Shown: positions 23,064-34,978, counted from the first letter of the stretch. The stretch is DNA of 64,000 bases from Nymphaea colorata (GCF_008831285.2 NC_045146.1:5714972-5778971); one strand, 5' to 3'. Translations and numbers: made by a program. Notes: generated by a model from the letters alone, not told the origin.

Positions 23064-26000
23064 CCTTCTTCTATCTTGAGCTTTGTCCAATCACGGCCAC
23101 CCGATGCACTACATCAAACCGGTGTAATTAAACAACACATTATAGCATGCTGTGAGAGACCGGAGGATTTATCCGTCCAAACTAGGATAAATAAATCCAC
23201 AAATCATATATATATATGTATATGTGTGTGTGTGTGTGTGTACAGGGAGGGAGAGAGAGAGAGAGAGAGAGAGAATTGGTAGGTGTCAAACTCTTAACTC
23301 TTAAGTGCTAGACCAGTAAAGAATGATCTCAGTTTTTAGTCTTTCAATATATATATATATATATAGGATTTGTGATTTCTTTACACGAGTCTAGACGGAT
23401 AAATCATCTAGCCTCTCATAATACACTACAATGTGTTGTTTAATCACATCGATCTCATGCAATGCATCAAGTAGCCGTGATTGGACAAAACTCAAGATAG
23501 AAAAAGTGTATATATATAACCTATGAGATTCCACAAATGGCGGAAATTACGGATCTCATGAATGGAGATCAAACAGCCCCTCAACATTTCCTTTCCTGCC
23601 CGCTCTCTCTACCCCCTGCGCATTTTATCCCTCAATGTTTCCCTCCTTGCCCTCTCTCTACCCTCCCAGCTCTCCCTACTCCAGAATGCTTCCTGCCCAA
23701 TAGATTCACTACAACCACATATACCTACAAAGATTGGTGTGCTTGTCACACAATCAATGCAAGTTCCCATGAAACATTTCCATTCCACTGTAAACATGAT
23801 ACAGATACAGGAACTAAAGGAGAGGGGCAGTTTATGTATTGCACATCTATTCTCTTACGAACGAACAATGCTTTTATGAACATGTCAAGGAGGTATCTAC
23901 TTGGCTTCAATTTGTAGTTGGATTCAATCAATTGAAAAAGTATGTTTGAAACAAACACAATGGATTCAAACCATAGCCTCACGTCGAGCATTATATAATC
24001 CCCTTAACCTCAAAAAAAAAAAAAAGGGTCTATTCCAGTCTTCCAGATGCCCCTTCTCTATTTCAAAAAAAGGGGGCTATGCCAAAGCAGCCCCTCAGCA
24101 AGCCTGTTCATCCATGGGCTAGGAGCCCCCTCCTTAAAATGCATCAGCCACAGCCAACAGAAACCATTGTTATAGAGCGAGAGAGAGAGAGATGCATCTT
24201 ATTGGTAGCCTTTGCAGTCGTGTGGAAGGAAGCTCTCACTATCATGTTGAAGGAATCCCTCACCAATAGTCACTCCCCATGAGGGACAACATGCCAATTT
24301 CACTGCTCACAGATAGGCGGTGCATGGAGAGTAAGACCAGGAAGGAGGAATGGGGGCCAAGGAGAGAAGGAGAGGGAGAAAAGAGAAGGTGGAGAGGAGA
24401 GAAAGCAGGAAGCCCTTGGCACCCCTTTCGATTTGTTTTTTTTTAATGTCTCATCAAAACCGTGGGACGAAAAACGATCAGACAAATGGTAACCCATTCA
24501 TGAGATCCATGGAAACCATTCATACGTGCAATCTCACTCTCTCCCTCTCTCTCTCTCTCAAAACAAGGGATTGGACATGTGAATAGTTAACTCTTATGTA
24601 CTACACCTGTAAGGAATCATCTCAATCTTTGATATTTTCCATATTAGTAGTTGAGAGAAAAAGAATGAGAAAAAGTTGTGAACTAATATTAGATGAGGAA
24701 AATGCTCCATCTTTTTTTTTCTCTTATTTTTCTCTTGACTGCTAAAGGTTGACATAGTTCCTTAAGAGTTTATCACCTAAGGCCTAGTACTTAGCAATTT
24801 CTCTCTCTCTTTCTCTCTCACTCTCCCCTCCCCAACCTCTTATATATATATATATATATATCACAATAAACTCATCACTTGAATTCTGGTTTGTTTTTGC
24901 ATCTATTCCAAAACCATAAAAGGTAAGCATTGATATCTGATATATGCAATTATTTATATTATTTTATAGATCAACCTCTTTATTTATAATTTTAAATTTT
25001 TTATGATACAACTGTTGAATCAGGAGTAGCATTTCTAACTAAAAGCAACTGATGTCTGGCATGCATTACAAGCTAAAAGAGTTCTAGGATATCAACCTGT
25101 CAAAGCAATGAAGATTAAAGAGATGAAGACACTGCTAAGTGCTAACATCAAAAGGGAATGTGATTTCATTATTTTGTGTGCAGTTGACTAAGCATTTCAA
25201 TCAACCTTTTTTCTTGAAGCCTTTTCCTAACTTTGACTACTATTATTTACTAATAACTCCTTTAAATTGCACATGTTATACATAATTTACATATGCAAAA
25301 GCAAGACTGCGAACCAATCAACATGTTTGTTTTTGCTTTGTGTTCCACCTGCAAGCCATTGAAAGATTTCTTACTAGTGAAGATTGATGATTGAATAATG
25401 ATAAGTAGATATGTTATTATGTCAATACTCAACACTCCACAACATTAAATGACGATTGACTTAAGTATTCTAGAGGGGTGGGTGGTTTGAGCATATCAAT
25501 CATCAATTATGAATTGATATTCATGAATAAACATCAAATGTATGGACCTCATTGATTTATTTAGATCAAATATTATCTAAAAACTAAGATATCTATCTTA
25601 TGCTTATTAAATGTGCATAAAAATGTGTTTTTTTAATATTGTTCTTGTGAATGTGACATTTTGTCAAAATTGGTTTTGGATTAACATGTGGCTCATCTAT
25701 GAGAATTCGCTACTACAGAAATTCAAATCCCTAGATACCCAGCTTCCATAGTGTCATTGATCTTATTCAGGTGGTCCACAATGAGAGAAGCAAAGATTTT
25801 ATCGTCATATAGAAACATGAAATGAAATCCCATAGAAATGTGATAAGGAAAACACACCTATAGCTCTTTCAACATTTTCTATGTTCCCTTTCTTTCGGTC
25901 ATACCACCTCAGCAACTATAATAATTAACAAGGTGCCTTTTTTTTTTGTGGGGTTCATTTTTCTTTTAGGTCACGTTTGATTGCCCCGGGCCTAAGATCC

Positions 26001-29000
26001 AGGTCTGATTTCAGATCCTTGATCTAAGAACCGAGGATCTTAAAATCTGTGGTTATAAAAAACCATGTTTGAGAGCATGTGGACCTCAGTCTCTCTCGCT
26101 CATTGTCTTCGACCACCATGGCTACTGTTGGAGTTGCCGGAGTTGCCCTCGGAAGTAGGTGAGCCTCTCAACCTCTCTCCCTCCCTCTCTCTCTTCCTCT
26201 TCCCCTGTTTTGGTTCCAAGTGGTAGAGGGTTTCACTAAGGTTTTTATTAATATATATAATCATATATATTTATAACGATTAATTATATTAATGTATTAT
26301 TTTATCTTTAAAAATATATATTTTTATTTTAATCGGGCCAGGCCCAAGCTTAGGTTTCAGGTGTCAGGCCGGGCTTGGGCCACAGTCACGAGCTGTGGCC
26401 CTGCCCGAAACCGACTCCTTACGGGATCGGGCTGGGCCCGATGCCCAAGCCTAGGTTTCACAACCCTATGCCTTTCTTTTATCCTGTTTCAACCCTCTCT
26501 CGCAGAGAGTTGAAACCCTCTGCCTTCTCTTTCCTGGCCTTTCTATCTCTCTCTCTATCTCCCCTCCCTATAGGCAGCAAAGGGTTGAAACCCTCTGCCC
26601 TCTCTTTCCCTCTCTCCCTCCCTCCCTCCCTCTTCGTTTTGCTTGCAAGTGGCAAAGGGTTTTCACGAATGAAACCCTCTACTCTCTTTCTCTCTCTCTC
26701 GCTCTCTATGTTTTGATCTTGGCCCGACCAACCTCCTCACCATGGAGGCGAGAGACGGACTGCACCTCCCGCCAATCCTTCTCGAACCTCCCCCACCCCC
26801 CCTTTTCCAACCTGACATCCTCGGTTTTCAAGTCTCTAGCGGACCTGAAATCCAACGATTTCAGATTCCATGTTTGATGAAATGTAGATTTTCTCACAAA
26901 ATCCAGTCTCAGTTCTGAGATCGAGGCTATCAAACGCACCCTTCAAGAGAATGGAGGGTTGGAGTGGAGAAGAGTGAAGATGCACTAGTAGACCTAGCAC
27001 CAATGTTGTAAAACGTGTATCGTAAGCCGTATCGATCGGGCTTTAAGATACGCCAACACAAGGAGACACATCTTTGGAGGTTCCTGCCAAATGGTGTTTC
27101 ATTCTACTAATCCCTCCTGAAAATGTATTCCCACAAAAGCTACATTTGAGTTTCAAGCGGTTATTCTCCTTCACCCTTTCGCACCATTGCCATGTAGGAT
27201 CCATATCTTCAAAAAAAAAAACGAAATCCTATGGTAAACTTAATGAAAAACATTCAAAATCTTTCAATCTACGATTGTACGGTAAAAAATTATGAATATA
27301 TGGTAAAAACATGAGATTTCATACCTTACGAAGAAGAAATGAAGAAAACCCCTTTCCTCCCAACGAAAATCAACCACCAACGCACACCCCTTAATCTTCG
27401 ATTTCACGGTGAAAATCAACTTTTTGATGGTGAAAATGGACAATCGCCCTTCTTGACGGCAGTATCCGAGCGTGAGAAATGAAGAACGGAGGGTATTTTT
27501 AAAAAAGAAGTCGAATAAGTAGGTCTCGGGTGGGTTCCTGCACAATCAGCCCGTATCATACGATACGGGGTGTATCGCCTCGTATCGTACGATACGGGCC
27601 CTATATCACACGATACGTGCAATACAGGAACGATACACCCCCTATTTACGATACGGGGAGTGTATCGTACCATATTTTATTGTACGACACGAGTACGTAT
27701 CGTACCTGAATCATATGATACATACAACACTGCCTAGCACCCAGGTTAGTTTTGGGCAATGTTGTTTTTCTTGGAAAAATCTCAGCAAAATGCGGTAAGC
27801 TTTGAAAAATGAAAGGGAAAAATCGTAAAAAATGCAATAAATTTATTTTTCACATTTTTCAATATAGATATCATATTTTTTCCCAATTTTTTCGTTTTTC
27901 TCATTTTTACATTAATATCATGATATTTCCAAAAATATCATGATAATTGTGACACTCATTTTGGGCCATTTGTTACAAAGACTGAGTTAAGTATTGAAAT
28001 GATGCATCCAAACAAATCAGCAAGGCCTAATCTTTTAACTTTTAAGTTCACCCAAAAAACACCATGTTGTTTCAGAATTCAAAAAAATAAAATTTCTGCA
28101 AAGCAAAAATTTCAAAAATGCACCTGAAAAGCTGGCAATTATAAAATTACTCCTATGTTTTCTCTATGGTTAAAAAAATCATATATTTTAAAATTAGTAT
28201 TAAACAAATACAAAATTAGCATTTTACCTTCTAAAAAGATGATTAGGCTTTTCTTGGAGAACATTCTCATGTTAATAAAAGTATATCACAATTATTTAAA
28301 AACTGATAGAAAAACAAAATTATGTGGGTATAGTTAATCATGTCTCATAATAAGTCAAATTAAGTTAGCAATAACATAGAGTTAATGGGAAAATAATTTT
28401 TGACTAATGGTGAAAATTTAGGTGTCCTCTTAACAATATGAAAAGTGAGTTTTTTCTATTACGACCAAACTTTTAGGTGCATATTGAATATTTTCGTTTT
28501 AAAATTACAAAAAAAAAAAAAGAAACAACCAGAACGTTAAATTTCTGAATATACAACCAATAAAAAAAATATAACAAGCGGTTCACATTTACAGATAATA
28601 TTAGGAATTTAGGATGAAGCATCAGACAAGTACTTGTGAAAGAAACTTTTGCTGGCTACATATGCATATGGATCATGAAAACCCTGCAATAAAGTAACTT
28701 TAGGGCCATGACAGCGTGTTTAAGAAAGATTATTCCCAAGAATGCCAAGCATAATTGCAAAGAAAAGCATACCAGTGTTTGGACGCTTGGCCTCCTCCTT
28801 ATCGAAGAAATCTGCAGGAAGTGAGGAAGATGGTCGGGCTTTTGAAACATGCTCATCAACAGGTGCATCGATCTTTAATTTGCTAGCAGCAGTAGAACCA
28901 GGAACACTAGCAGAAGCAGAACTAGGGGCACGAGTAGCACGAGCTTTTAGACTGTTAACGGCCTAAAACAAATATATTCCTCTTTATCAGTTACCAGCCA

Positions 29001-32000
29001 CACATTCAACAAAATATACTGGAAAGTTGGAAACATTGTACGAAGCAAAAGTAACCAGGAAATCTTGAGCACAAATGAAGCAAAAGTAGCCAGGAAATCT
29101 TGAGCACAAAGACTACGAGGATAAAATTAAAACATTTTGCATTAATCATTTCTCTTGTCATTCAGTTGTCAAGTTAAACTGACAATATTCTTATTCGCAC
29201 AAACATGGATATATCAAATTCATGCACCCACAGAAACATGCATGCACACAACAAGCAGGCAAATACACATACGACATCCATTATGGTGCACAGAAGATAG
29301 GATTTCTTTGCTTTTCTACTGATTAGTTGTTTAAGTAGGAATGCAAAGAACGGGTGCCTAATGCATAGTCTAATGACTAACTTAAACACATCACAGTTTC
29401 ATTTTTGCTTTTTACCAACAACAAGGAGTTGGACAAGAACAAGGAATTTCTGTAGGCTATTGCTTTAAGTCGTGTCTCCAATATCTAGATGACCAATTTA
29501 TTTGACAAGCAGTGATATTTCAGAAATTAAATGAATTTTTTGGTGCCAGCCCTTGAAGCATTCAAAGTTTTAGATGGTGTCTACTGAGGTTGGTTATTCT
29601 TTGTTTTTGCATGTACCCCAAACAACATTTCTTTTGCATTTACAACTTTGATCTTTGGCATGTTCTGTACATTAGCATCTTTTTTCTTTTCAGTTCCATT
29701 AATGTTAAGAGCTATGTCACATGGGTGCAAACATGGTACGGGTTTGGGTACAGCGGTATGAGTTTGGACACAACAATTTTGAAAATTGTGAGTACACGGG
29801 TACAACAAATTTTATATTCTCAAAAATGATAAAATGAAAAAAAAAACATTAATAGTGTTATAATCCACAAAAAATCTGAAAATTAAGGAAAAATGGGAAG
29901 AAAATATAGAATCTTAGTGGAAGGGAAAAACCAAAATTAGAGAAAAAATTAAGTTTGAAAATATAATTTTAAATGTTTTAAAATGCATACCCACGTACCG
30001 GTGTCGCCGTACCCACGTACCAACACAGGTACCTGGGCAAAAATGACGTACCTGTGTCAGAGCTTAAGAGACTCAGATGCTTATACTTTTAGAGATATTA
30101 ACTTACTAATTTTAAGATTAAGAATTCATTTTTCACTTTAATCAACCATTCCTACAGAAAAGGGATACATGAGCCCAACAATTTGAAGCCAAGAAACTTT
30201 TTATCCAATACCGGACATAGAAGCTTACTTCTTGATGTTTACGAGATATTTGGTGTGCAGGCCAAGCAGATTCAGATTTCACAGGAACATTACAGACTTT
30301 GCATACCGGTTGATCTAGTTCATTATACCTGCAAAACCCAAAAATAAACAGAATGGAATTCCATTAACAAAATATTTCATCGGAATATGAGATCATAACC
30401 TTACATTAAAGGACTAAAAGGAACAGAACTTGGAGTGCCAGAAGAAATGCTAACTGCTTTTGGGATTTCATAGAAGAAGAGTGATCCAAAGGAGAAATGA
30501 GTTTCAAAAAAAAAATAATAATTCTACACAGGATAACCTCATTAAGTAGGAACCACATTTAGTCATTTACTAGATCAAGCAATAAGCCCATTGAAAAGCA
30601 ATTTGTTTCTTGTTCAACTCTTACACAAGTAAAGTCCCAAACTCTTTCCTCAAACTCATCCGTACAGGGTATGGGATGCCAAGAGTCTGTCAATGTAGTT
30701 ATATAGTCACCTTGGTCACCCTAATCTTTCAAGTCAGTTCTTTCCCTTCATCTCATTCTATACCTTCGTACCTTCACACATTCACACACCTAACTTTCTC
30801 TTTTTTTTTTGTCATTTATCGTTTTTAATTCTCTGGAACATAGATGAAATCCACGAGACCGATTAACTTCATTATTGTATGTAAGACCAAACTCTGCGAA
30901 TTGTGTATGGCCCAAATTCAACCAAAATAGTGCATCCTATGCCATGTCGTATCCAGCATCAATAATATGGGCAAAATTTACATGCACCATTTTTGTTCTG
31001 ATCTTTATAGGCATGTTCAGGGCCTCAGGCAATTTAGTGCATTTTCCTCTCTCCACTCATGGGCAGTAATTATTGTTTGGTGGAGATAATGTAAGCAGAT
31101 TTTAGCCAGCTCTTCTTTGGAGAAATGCATCGTACCCCAGTGTGTTTGGAAGCATGACAATTCTTTTATTTCCATCTTTTATGCGCAAGAACTTGTACAG
31201 AATTACTATGGTCACCCTAATCTTTCTAACTTATTGCACATCCCTCAACACTAAAGTCAAAGCAATGCAACTTACAAAGGAAATGGGCTCAATGCCTTCC
31301 TTCGCTAGCAGCTATCACAAGATCAGGATTGTAGAAGAAGGTCTCAACACCCACTAGGACCCTATGAATGGCTAGTCATGTCATTTAGGTTGAAGCTTCC
31401 ATTCAAAATTTCAGACCTAGGTGAAGCTTTTCAACCTTATGTCAGTTTTATTATCAATTGCATTGATGACTCCTTGATCGTCTCTCAATACATGCAGGAA
31501 TACTTACAAGTTACAGCACTTGAAAATTCTGTGAAACCATGCGAATAACGTGACATAGGATTTCATTTGCAGAAGAAAATTTTCTAATTTATAGAAAGAA
31601 ACAACACTTTGAGGGATAAAGCTGAAACAAGAAAAAGTTAGAATGCAGCCGCGTGTTGTTTCCAAAATAGATAAATGCCCAGATCAGCTACATAATGAGT
31701 TGCAAGTCAGAAGCTTTTTAGATGTCCCAACTATGTCAGATAGTATACTCCCATACATTTTGGGAAAACAAAACAGAAAAAAGTCATTACTCAATAACAT
31801 AGACCCCTAAGAATGAGATACTAATACAGGCAAGGCTGTGTAGACCTTCAAAGAGGGAACTCAATAGCTCCAAACACTTGAGCCTGCATTTGGAGGTTTA
31901 CAAATGCATCATTGGATACATGAGCAAACATGCTAATTTAAAAAAGAAAGTTAAACTGACCCACAAAACTTCTTATACAAATTGACATTTCAAAAGTTGC

Positions 32001-33823
32001 GAGACAAGTTACGAGCCTGTAGAAGAACAAATTTTAGCAACAAAGGATGGACTGGAAACCCTTATCCAACTGAAGATTTTATCCTAGGGATGACTTATCA
32101 AAAAATTGTCAGTAGACTCAGTACTACTGAAAACAGAAAACTACAGATCATTCGAAATTGTGATGCTTTGTTTGTAGCAGTATCTGTTGTCTCAGTACAA
32201 ATTCATGGTATAAAATAGTTCAGATTAAAATCATTCTATTTTTCATGCTTTAACAAGGAATTAAAGTGAGATATTCAGATGAGACAATCTCTCGGAAGAA
32301 CATAGGGAAGCAGGAATAATTATGCTCTTAAGGGAAAATGAACAGTGCCAAATATCCAAGATTTATACCAGAACATGCAGATGCCATGCAAAGAGGCCAA
32401 CAAGCTTTTTGATTTTCTTTATATGACATCATGAAGGATTAACGATATAACAAACAACGTTAGATGACTATTTTCTAAATACAAATTTTAATATGAAGGC
32501 TAAAGCAGAAGTTCAAGATGATATTCTCATTCACAGAAGGCAGCTAGTTGTAGATAATGGCTTTAGGAATCATTCAACATTTTAGCAGGACCATATTGAA
32601 AGGCATCGAGTACAAGAGTCCAAAGTTTCAGAGGATCAAGTCTCTAGATTGTCCAAGAGTTATTTTCTTCCAGGATGAAGACATAGTCGGCACATTTGAC
32701 CAGCAGATGTGAAAGAATTTCTTCCTTGCTAGAACAACTTACCCAAAAAACGAAAAAGTTAAAAAAACAACGAAGTAATGTTGCTGCCAAAAGCAAACCA
32801 AACGGTTTTGCACAAGGCATCAGTATAATTTGGGGACTTTTCGAAGATGGATAAACAAGTCAAAATCTTCATTAACATCAAGTTGCAGTGTTATTTTTGG
32901 TGATAAAGAATGAATCTTCCATTAGCATTTACTTTTGTTGTTACTTCTGCTGTTGGCCAACAGGTGGACTCTCCCCTCTCAGACAACAAGCTGCGTGCAG
33001 CAAGACTAGCCCAATACATGTCAAGCTCTAGTTTGAACTAGCAGAGTCATCTTCCCGGCCCGACACTTCATGGAGTGCTACTAAATAATATTGTTGCATA
33101 ATATGGATAAGAATCCCAGTCATCTCATGTTTCTGAGAACATTCTCAAGACGATATATTGTCTATTGACTCTATTCTAACTATCATAGCAAGTTTTCATT
33201 TATATTCATAAATTTGTCAAGACTCATGGGGATCATTAGCATTGTTGTTTTGAAAACTCTCACCTTAAATATCTCACACATTCAAAATTTTCACACTATC
33301 TTGGGGGATTCCTTCCTGAATAACTACCTTCATTAGACTCAAGGCATCCTTCAGTTGTAAACTATCAAAGGTTGATTTTTGTTATGAGAGTCTCCTCAAT
33401 CCTCATGTATCCAAATTTGGATCAGTCAAGTTGCCACTAGAAATAATCTATATATGGGGCATTTTTGAAAAGCATCATGTTGCTACCATCGTCCTCCACT
33501 CTCCATGGTATTTTGATGCTCACTTGCAAGGCAGACGCATGTTGGAACAATGTGTAATCATAAATTTTTACGTCTTTCATGGTGATGATAGCCAAAAGAA
33601 GAAAAATGCAAGAGGAGACATGATGTGTCTGTCTATGTGCAAAGAGAAAGATAGAGGCCAAAACTACTGCAGCAAAAATCAAGCTGGGCAGACCAAGAAA
33701 CAACAAATGTCAATTAATAGATTGGCATTATCTTAAATACCTCACAAGAGGAGAATCTATGCGCTTTTCTTGCCTCAGTACACTCAGTTTACTAGAATAT
33801 GCCTTCTTTGCTCGAGCTTCCAT
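16665..33823 (-). CDS. ZNF830: ZNF830-type C2H2 zinc-finger protein, complete, seven exons over 17 kb
   Basis: The family is nuclear; the animal member ZNF830/Omcg1 takes part in pre-mRNA splicing and genome maintenance. Coding exons in order: 33741-33823, 30229-30328, 28773-28962, 18510-18843, 17122-17197, 16990-17036, 16665-16839. All junctions are GT-AG with matching phases, giving 334 residues. A basic N-terminus MEARAKKAYSSKLSVLRQEK leads to a single finger with C37, C40, H53 and H59 (C-x2-C-x12-H-x5-H) in VCKVCNVPVKSESAWPAHQI. A low-complexity Ser/Ala linker follows, then SSLPADFFDKEEAKRP, a second LPEGFFDNKDADLRARG block, a helical segment EEYKEFQKVIQEDLQEF, and an acidic tail with EESSSEGEDEEETVDW. 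This is the standard ZNF830 plan. Intron 3 (9.9 kb) and intron 1 (3.4 kb) are large and rich in transposons. The reading frame is unbroken, so the gene looks functional. Confidence 0.92.
16880..16935. repeat. (GA)n/(CT)n microsatellite in the 150-bp intron 6 of the zinc-finger gene
   Basis: About 25 GA repeats followed by a G-run lie between exons 6 and 7. On the transcribed strand this is a long C/T tract about 40-100 bases upstream of the exon 7 acceptor CGACAG. Confidence 0.85.
17198..18509 (-). other. Intron 4 of the zinc-finger gene
   Basis: Unique AT-rich sequence with a short GA/GT microsatellite near 17367-17390. Two imperfectly similar stretches (about 17815-17960 and 17965-18110) share phrases such as GTCAT-CAGGT-AAACTT-CCTTCCAT and CCTATAAAGGACATGTTT. 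They look like an old tandem duplication. No gene inside. Confidence 0.4.
19070..19340. mobile_element. Palindromic ATCGTAC family, copy A (truncated)
   Basis: It ends in ATACGATACGTACAACACTG like the two longer copies in the same intron. It begins with an AGAAATGAAAAGGGAGGC segment that corresponds to the interior of those copies, so the left part is missing. No coding capacity. Confidence 0.6.
19508..19556. repeat. (TA)n(TG)n microsatellite
   Basis: A run of TA repeats passes directly into TG repeats within intron 3 of the zinc-finger gene. Confidence 0.9.
19742..19784. repeat. (TA)n microsatellite
   Basis: An uninterrupted run of about 20 TA units inside intron 3 of the zinc-finger gene. 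Confidence 0.9.
20640..22200 (+). other. Possible fragment of an endogenous pararetrovirus (uncertain)
   Basis: A strong TATA box CTATATAAGG sits at 21133-21142, followed by a TGACGTCA motif (about 21170) and a C/T-rich leader. After about 21505 a plus-strand frame starting MASQF runs, with a break near 21648, to about 21760. Beyond that stop codons and shifts accumulate. This layout resembles the promoter, leader and first frame of plant pararetroviruses. I could not recognise a movement protein, protease or reverse transcriptase with confidence. A 124-codon minus-strand frame at 20707-21081 overlaps the promoter side and has no recognised domain. The stretch is broken and cannot encode an intact protein. 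It could equally be unrelated intronic sequence. Confidence 0.22.
22253..22949. mobile_element. Palindromic ATCGTAC family, copy B
   Basis: It starts AATCTTGTAAAAAGCGTATTG and ends with the 16-bp perfect palindrome CGTATCGTACGATACG (22924-22939) followed by TACAACAGTG. Between are many tandem and inverted variants of GTATCGTACGATAC. The ends align with those of copy C at 27002-27732. No exact target duplication remains. Confidence 0.65.
23006..23054. repeat. (TA)n microsatellite bordering the inverted-repeat element
   Basis: About 24 TA units directly precede the left arm of the long inverted repeat. Confidence 0.9.
23050..23515. mobile_element. Long inverted-repeat (foldback-like) element, about 465 bp
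   Basis: The left arm (about 23053-23210) and the right arm (about 23357-23513) are inverted copies of each other. Paired blocks include TTCTATCTTGAG / CTCAAGATAGAA, TTGTCCAATCACGGC / GCCGTGATTGGACAA and GGATTTATCCGTC / GACGGATAAATC. Arms of about 160 bp flank a 145-bp spacer with TA, TG and GA microsatellites. Both outer ends sit in TA repeats, so any TA target duplication is masked. No coding capacity. Confidence 0.75.
23530..24530. repeat. Probable second, larger imperfect inverted repeat
   Basis: The left end has GGATCTCATGAATGG and the right end CCATTCATGAGATCC, inverted partners. Next inward, C/T-rich text with CTCTCTACCCTCCCAGCTCTCC on the left pairs loosely with G/A-rich text GGAGAGGAGAGAAAGCAGG on the right. 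The two outer arms are about 150-190 bp and the pairing is imperfect. Confidence 0.45.
24530..25960. other. AT-rich intronic DNA with microsatellites
   Basis: Part of intron 3 of the zinc-finger gene. It holds CT and TA microsatellites near 24800-24860 and otherwise nothing that I recognise. Confidence 0.4.
25969..26943. mobile_element. Harbinger-like non-autonomous element (about 975 bp)
   Basis: The left end GGTCACGTTTGATTGCC and the inverted right end GGGTGCGTTTGATAGCC form an imperfect terminal repeat. TTA precedes the left end, fitting the superfamily, but the right flank is not a clean copy. Inside are degenerate GAAACCCTCTGCC tandem units with CT microsatellites (26475-26700) and a nested GGGCCAGGCCCAAGC repeat (26335-26470). 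No transposase is visible. Confidence 0.5.
26335..26470. repeat. GGGCC-rich repeat related to the 62.7-kb hAT-like element
   Basis: The phrases CGGGCCAGGCCCAAGC, GCCGGGCTTGGGCC and GGGCCCGATGCCCAAGCC resemble the GC-rich ends of the element at 62744-63095. No target duplication found. Confidence 0.35.
27002..27732. mobile_element. Palindromic ATCGTAC family, copy C (731 bp) with perfect 9-bp target duplication
   Basis: The ends are AATGTTGTAAAACG and ACAACACTG, a short inverted repeat built on GTGTTGTA. The 9 bases CCTAGCACC flank both sides exactly (26993-27001 and 27733-27741). A 9-bp duplication fits Mutator-like elements. The right half is full of GTATCGTACGATAC palindromes; there is no transposase. 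It lies in intron 3 of the zinc-finger gene. Confidence 0.82.
29042..29111. repeat. Tandem duplication of a 35-bp unit
   Basis: Two adjacent 35-bp units beginning GAAGCAAAAGTA and ending GAGCACAAA differ at about two positions. They lie in intron 2 of the zinc-finger gene, 80 bp upstream of exon 3. Confidence 0.88.
29714..30063. mobile_element. Second copy of the GTCACA-ended 9-bp-duplication element (350 bp)
   Basis: The left end ATGTCACATGGGTGC and the right end GTACCTGTGTCAGAGC resemble the element at 5036-5450. The inside likewise has GTACGGGT / ACCCACGTACC motifs around an AT-rich middle. The flanks TTAAGAGCT (29705-29713) and TTAAGAGAC (30064-30072) match at 7 of 9 positions. It lies in intron 2 of the zinc-finger gene. 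Confidence 0.55.
31190..31560 (+). pseudogene. Gypsy-type reverse transcriptase remnant
   Basis: A plus-strand frame reads YHKIRIVEEG, then a broken GPYEWLVMSF and later INCIDDSLIVS. These correspond to the conserved Gypsy RT blocks GYHQIR, YEWLVMPFGL and VYIDDILIYS in the right order and spacing. Stops and shifts are present and no other domain is visible. It lies in intron 1 of the zinc-finger gene. Confidence 0.5.
31561..33740 (-). other. Rest of intron 1 of the zinc-finger gene
   Basis: AT-rich DNA between the Gypsy remnant and exon 1. Short frames exist on both strands but none has a recognisable domain. Confidence 0.4.
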
Positions 33824-34978
33824 TTTTCTCACCTAGGGCACAACATCCATGTAGCACACGTTAAATACACATGCACTTCACCCAAGTTCGGGAGAAGTTT
33901 AAATTTAACAGTTTTTTATTGCTTGGAACAGTTATGAATCAAAATATAATCTATGAAAGAACTGCAACTACGATTATAACTTGGAAGACAACATACACAC
34001 TGGAACTTTACAAGTACCCATAACAGAAATGTACTCAATGCCACTTGTAAATGCTCAATTAACTTGCATGCTAAATGGATAAAATAATACTAATAAATTA
34101 TGTTTCTAGATGCCAATATACATCTAAAAGAAAGAGAGAGTGCACATGGATACACCCATTGCTGAAATTGACACAGGCTAAAATGCTGTGGTTGTGCTAA
34201 AGAAAAAATGATAGAAAGTTTAATGCACAGCACCGAAACATAAACATTCAGAAATGCCTAAAAACAACTAGAGGAGTAATCCCATGATTTATAGGCTAAG
34301 CATAGAGGTTACGACCTTAAAAAACGGAAACCACAAATTCATTGGCCTGGACTAGGTGCTAGATTAAAAAAAAATATAGATTTATAAGGCTCTGAAAGCC
34401 TGGTTTTGCCACTGCTAGTTAGGTTACAGTCAAAATATGGTACCACTAGAATAAGGAGGGACAGAAAGACAAGATGAAGAAAGAAGTTTGAAGACAAGAT
34501 TGCCTTAAAAAGAGTTACATCCATTGCAAAAATCAGTAAATAGATGATAAATATTTGAATCAACTGGAACTGGAATATGTTGTCAACGGCTTGCCCATGC
34601 CTGGCCACCTAGGCATGCTTTTCCTAGGTGACCTGCTACTTGTAAACAGCTAGAACATCAGTACATCACATAAGACCCCTAGGCTCACCAAGGCACTCAA
34701 CATCCTAGGTTTTTTTTATTTGACAACCTTAAATTTTTGTTCCTTTTCTTTTCTTTTTTTTTCTTCTCTTCTTTTGAGACAGAATTTTTTTTCTTTTCTT
34801 CTGTTTTTGTGTTGCACTTCACTTTTTGTTGTTGCATGTGTAATATGAAAAGTACATGTATGTGTGTACAGTTACAATTACGATTCATATACTATTACAT
34901 TTTGAATATTTGCATGTTATTTTAATATTTAGGGTCTTAAATCTGCTTTGCTGTATATATGTATAATGTTCTTCACAG
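33824..34978 (-). other. Upstream sequence or 5' leader intron of the zinc-finger gene
   Basis: No gene or clear repeat. Long T/C-rich runs occur near 34710-34810. Confidence 0.3.
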
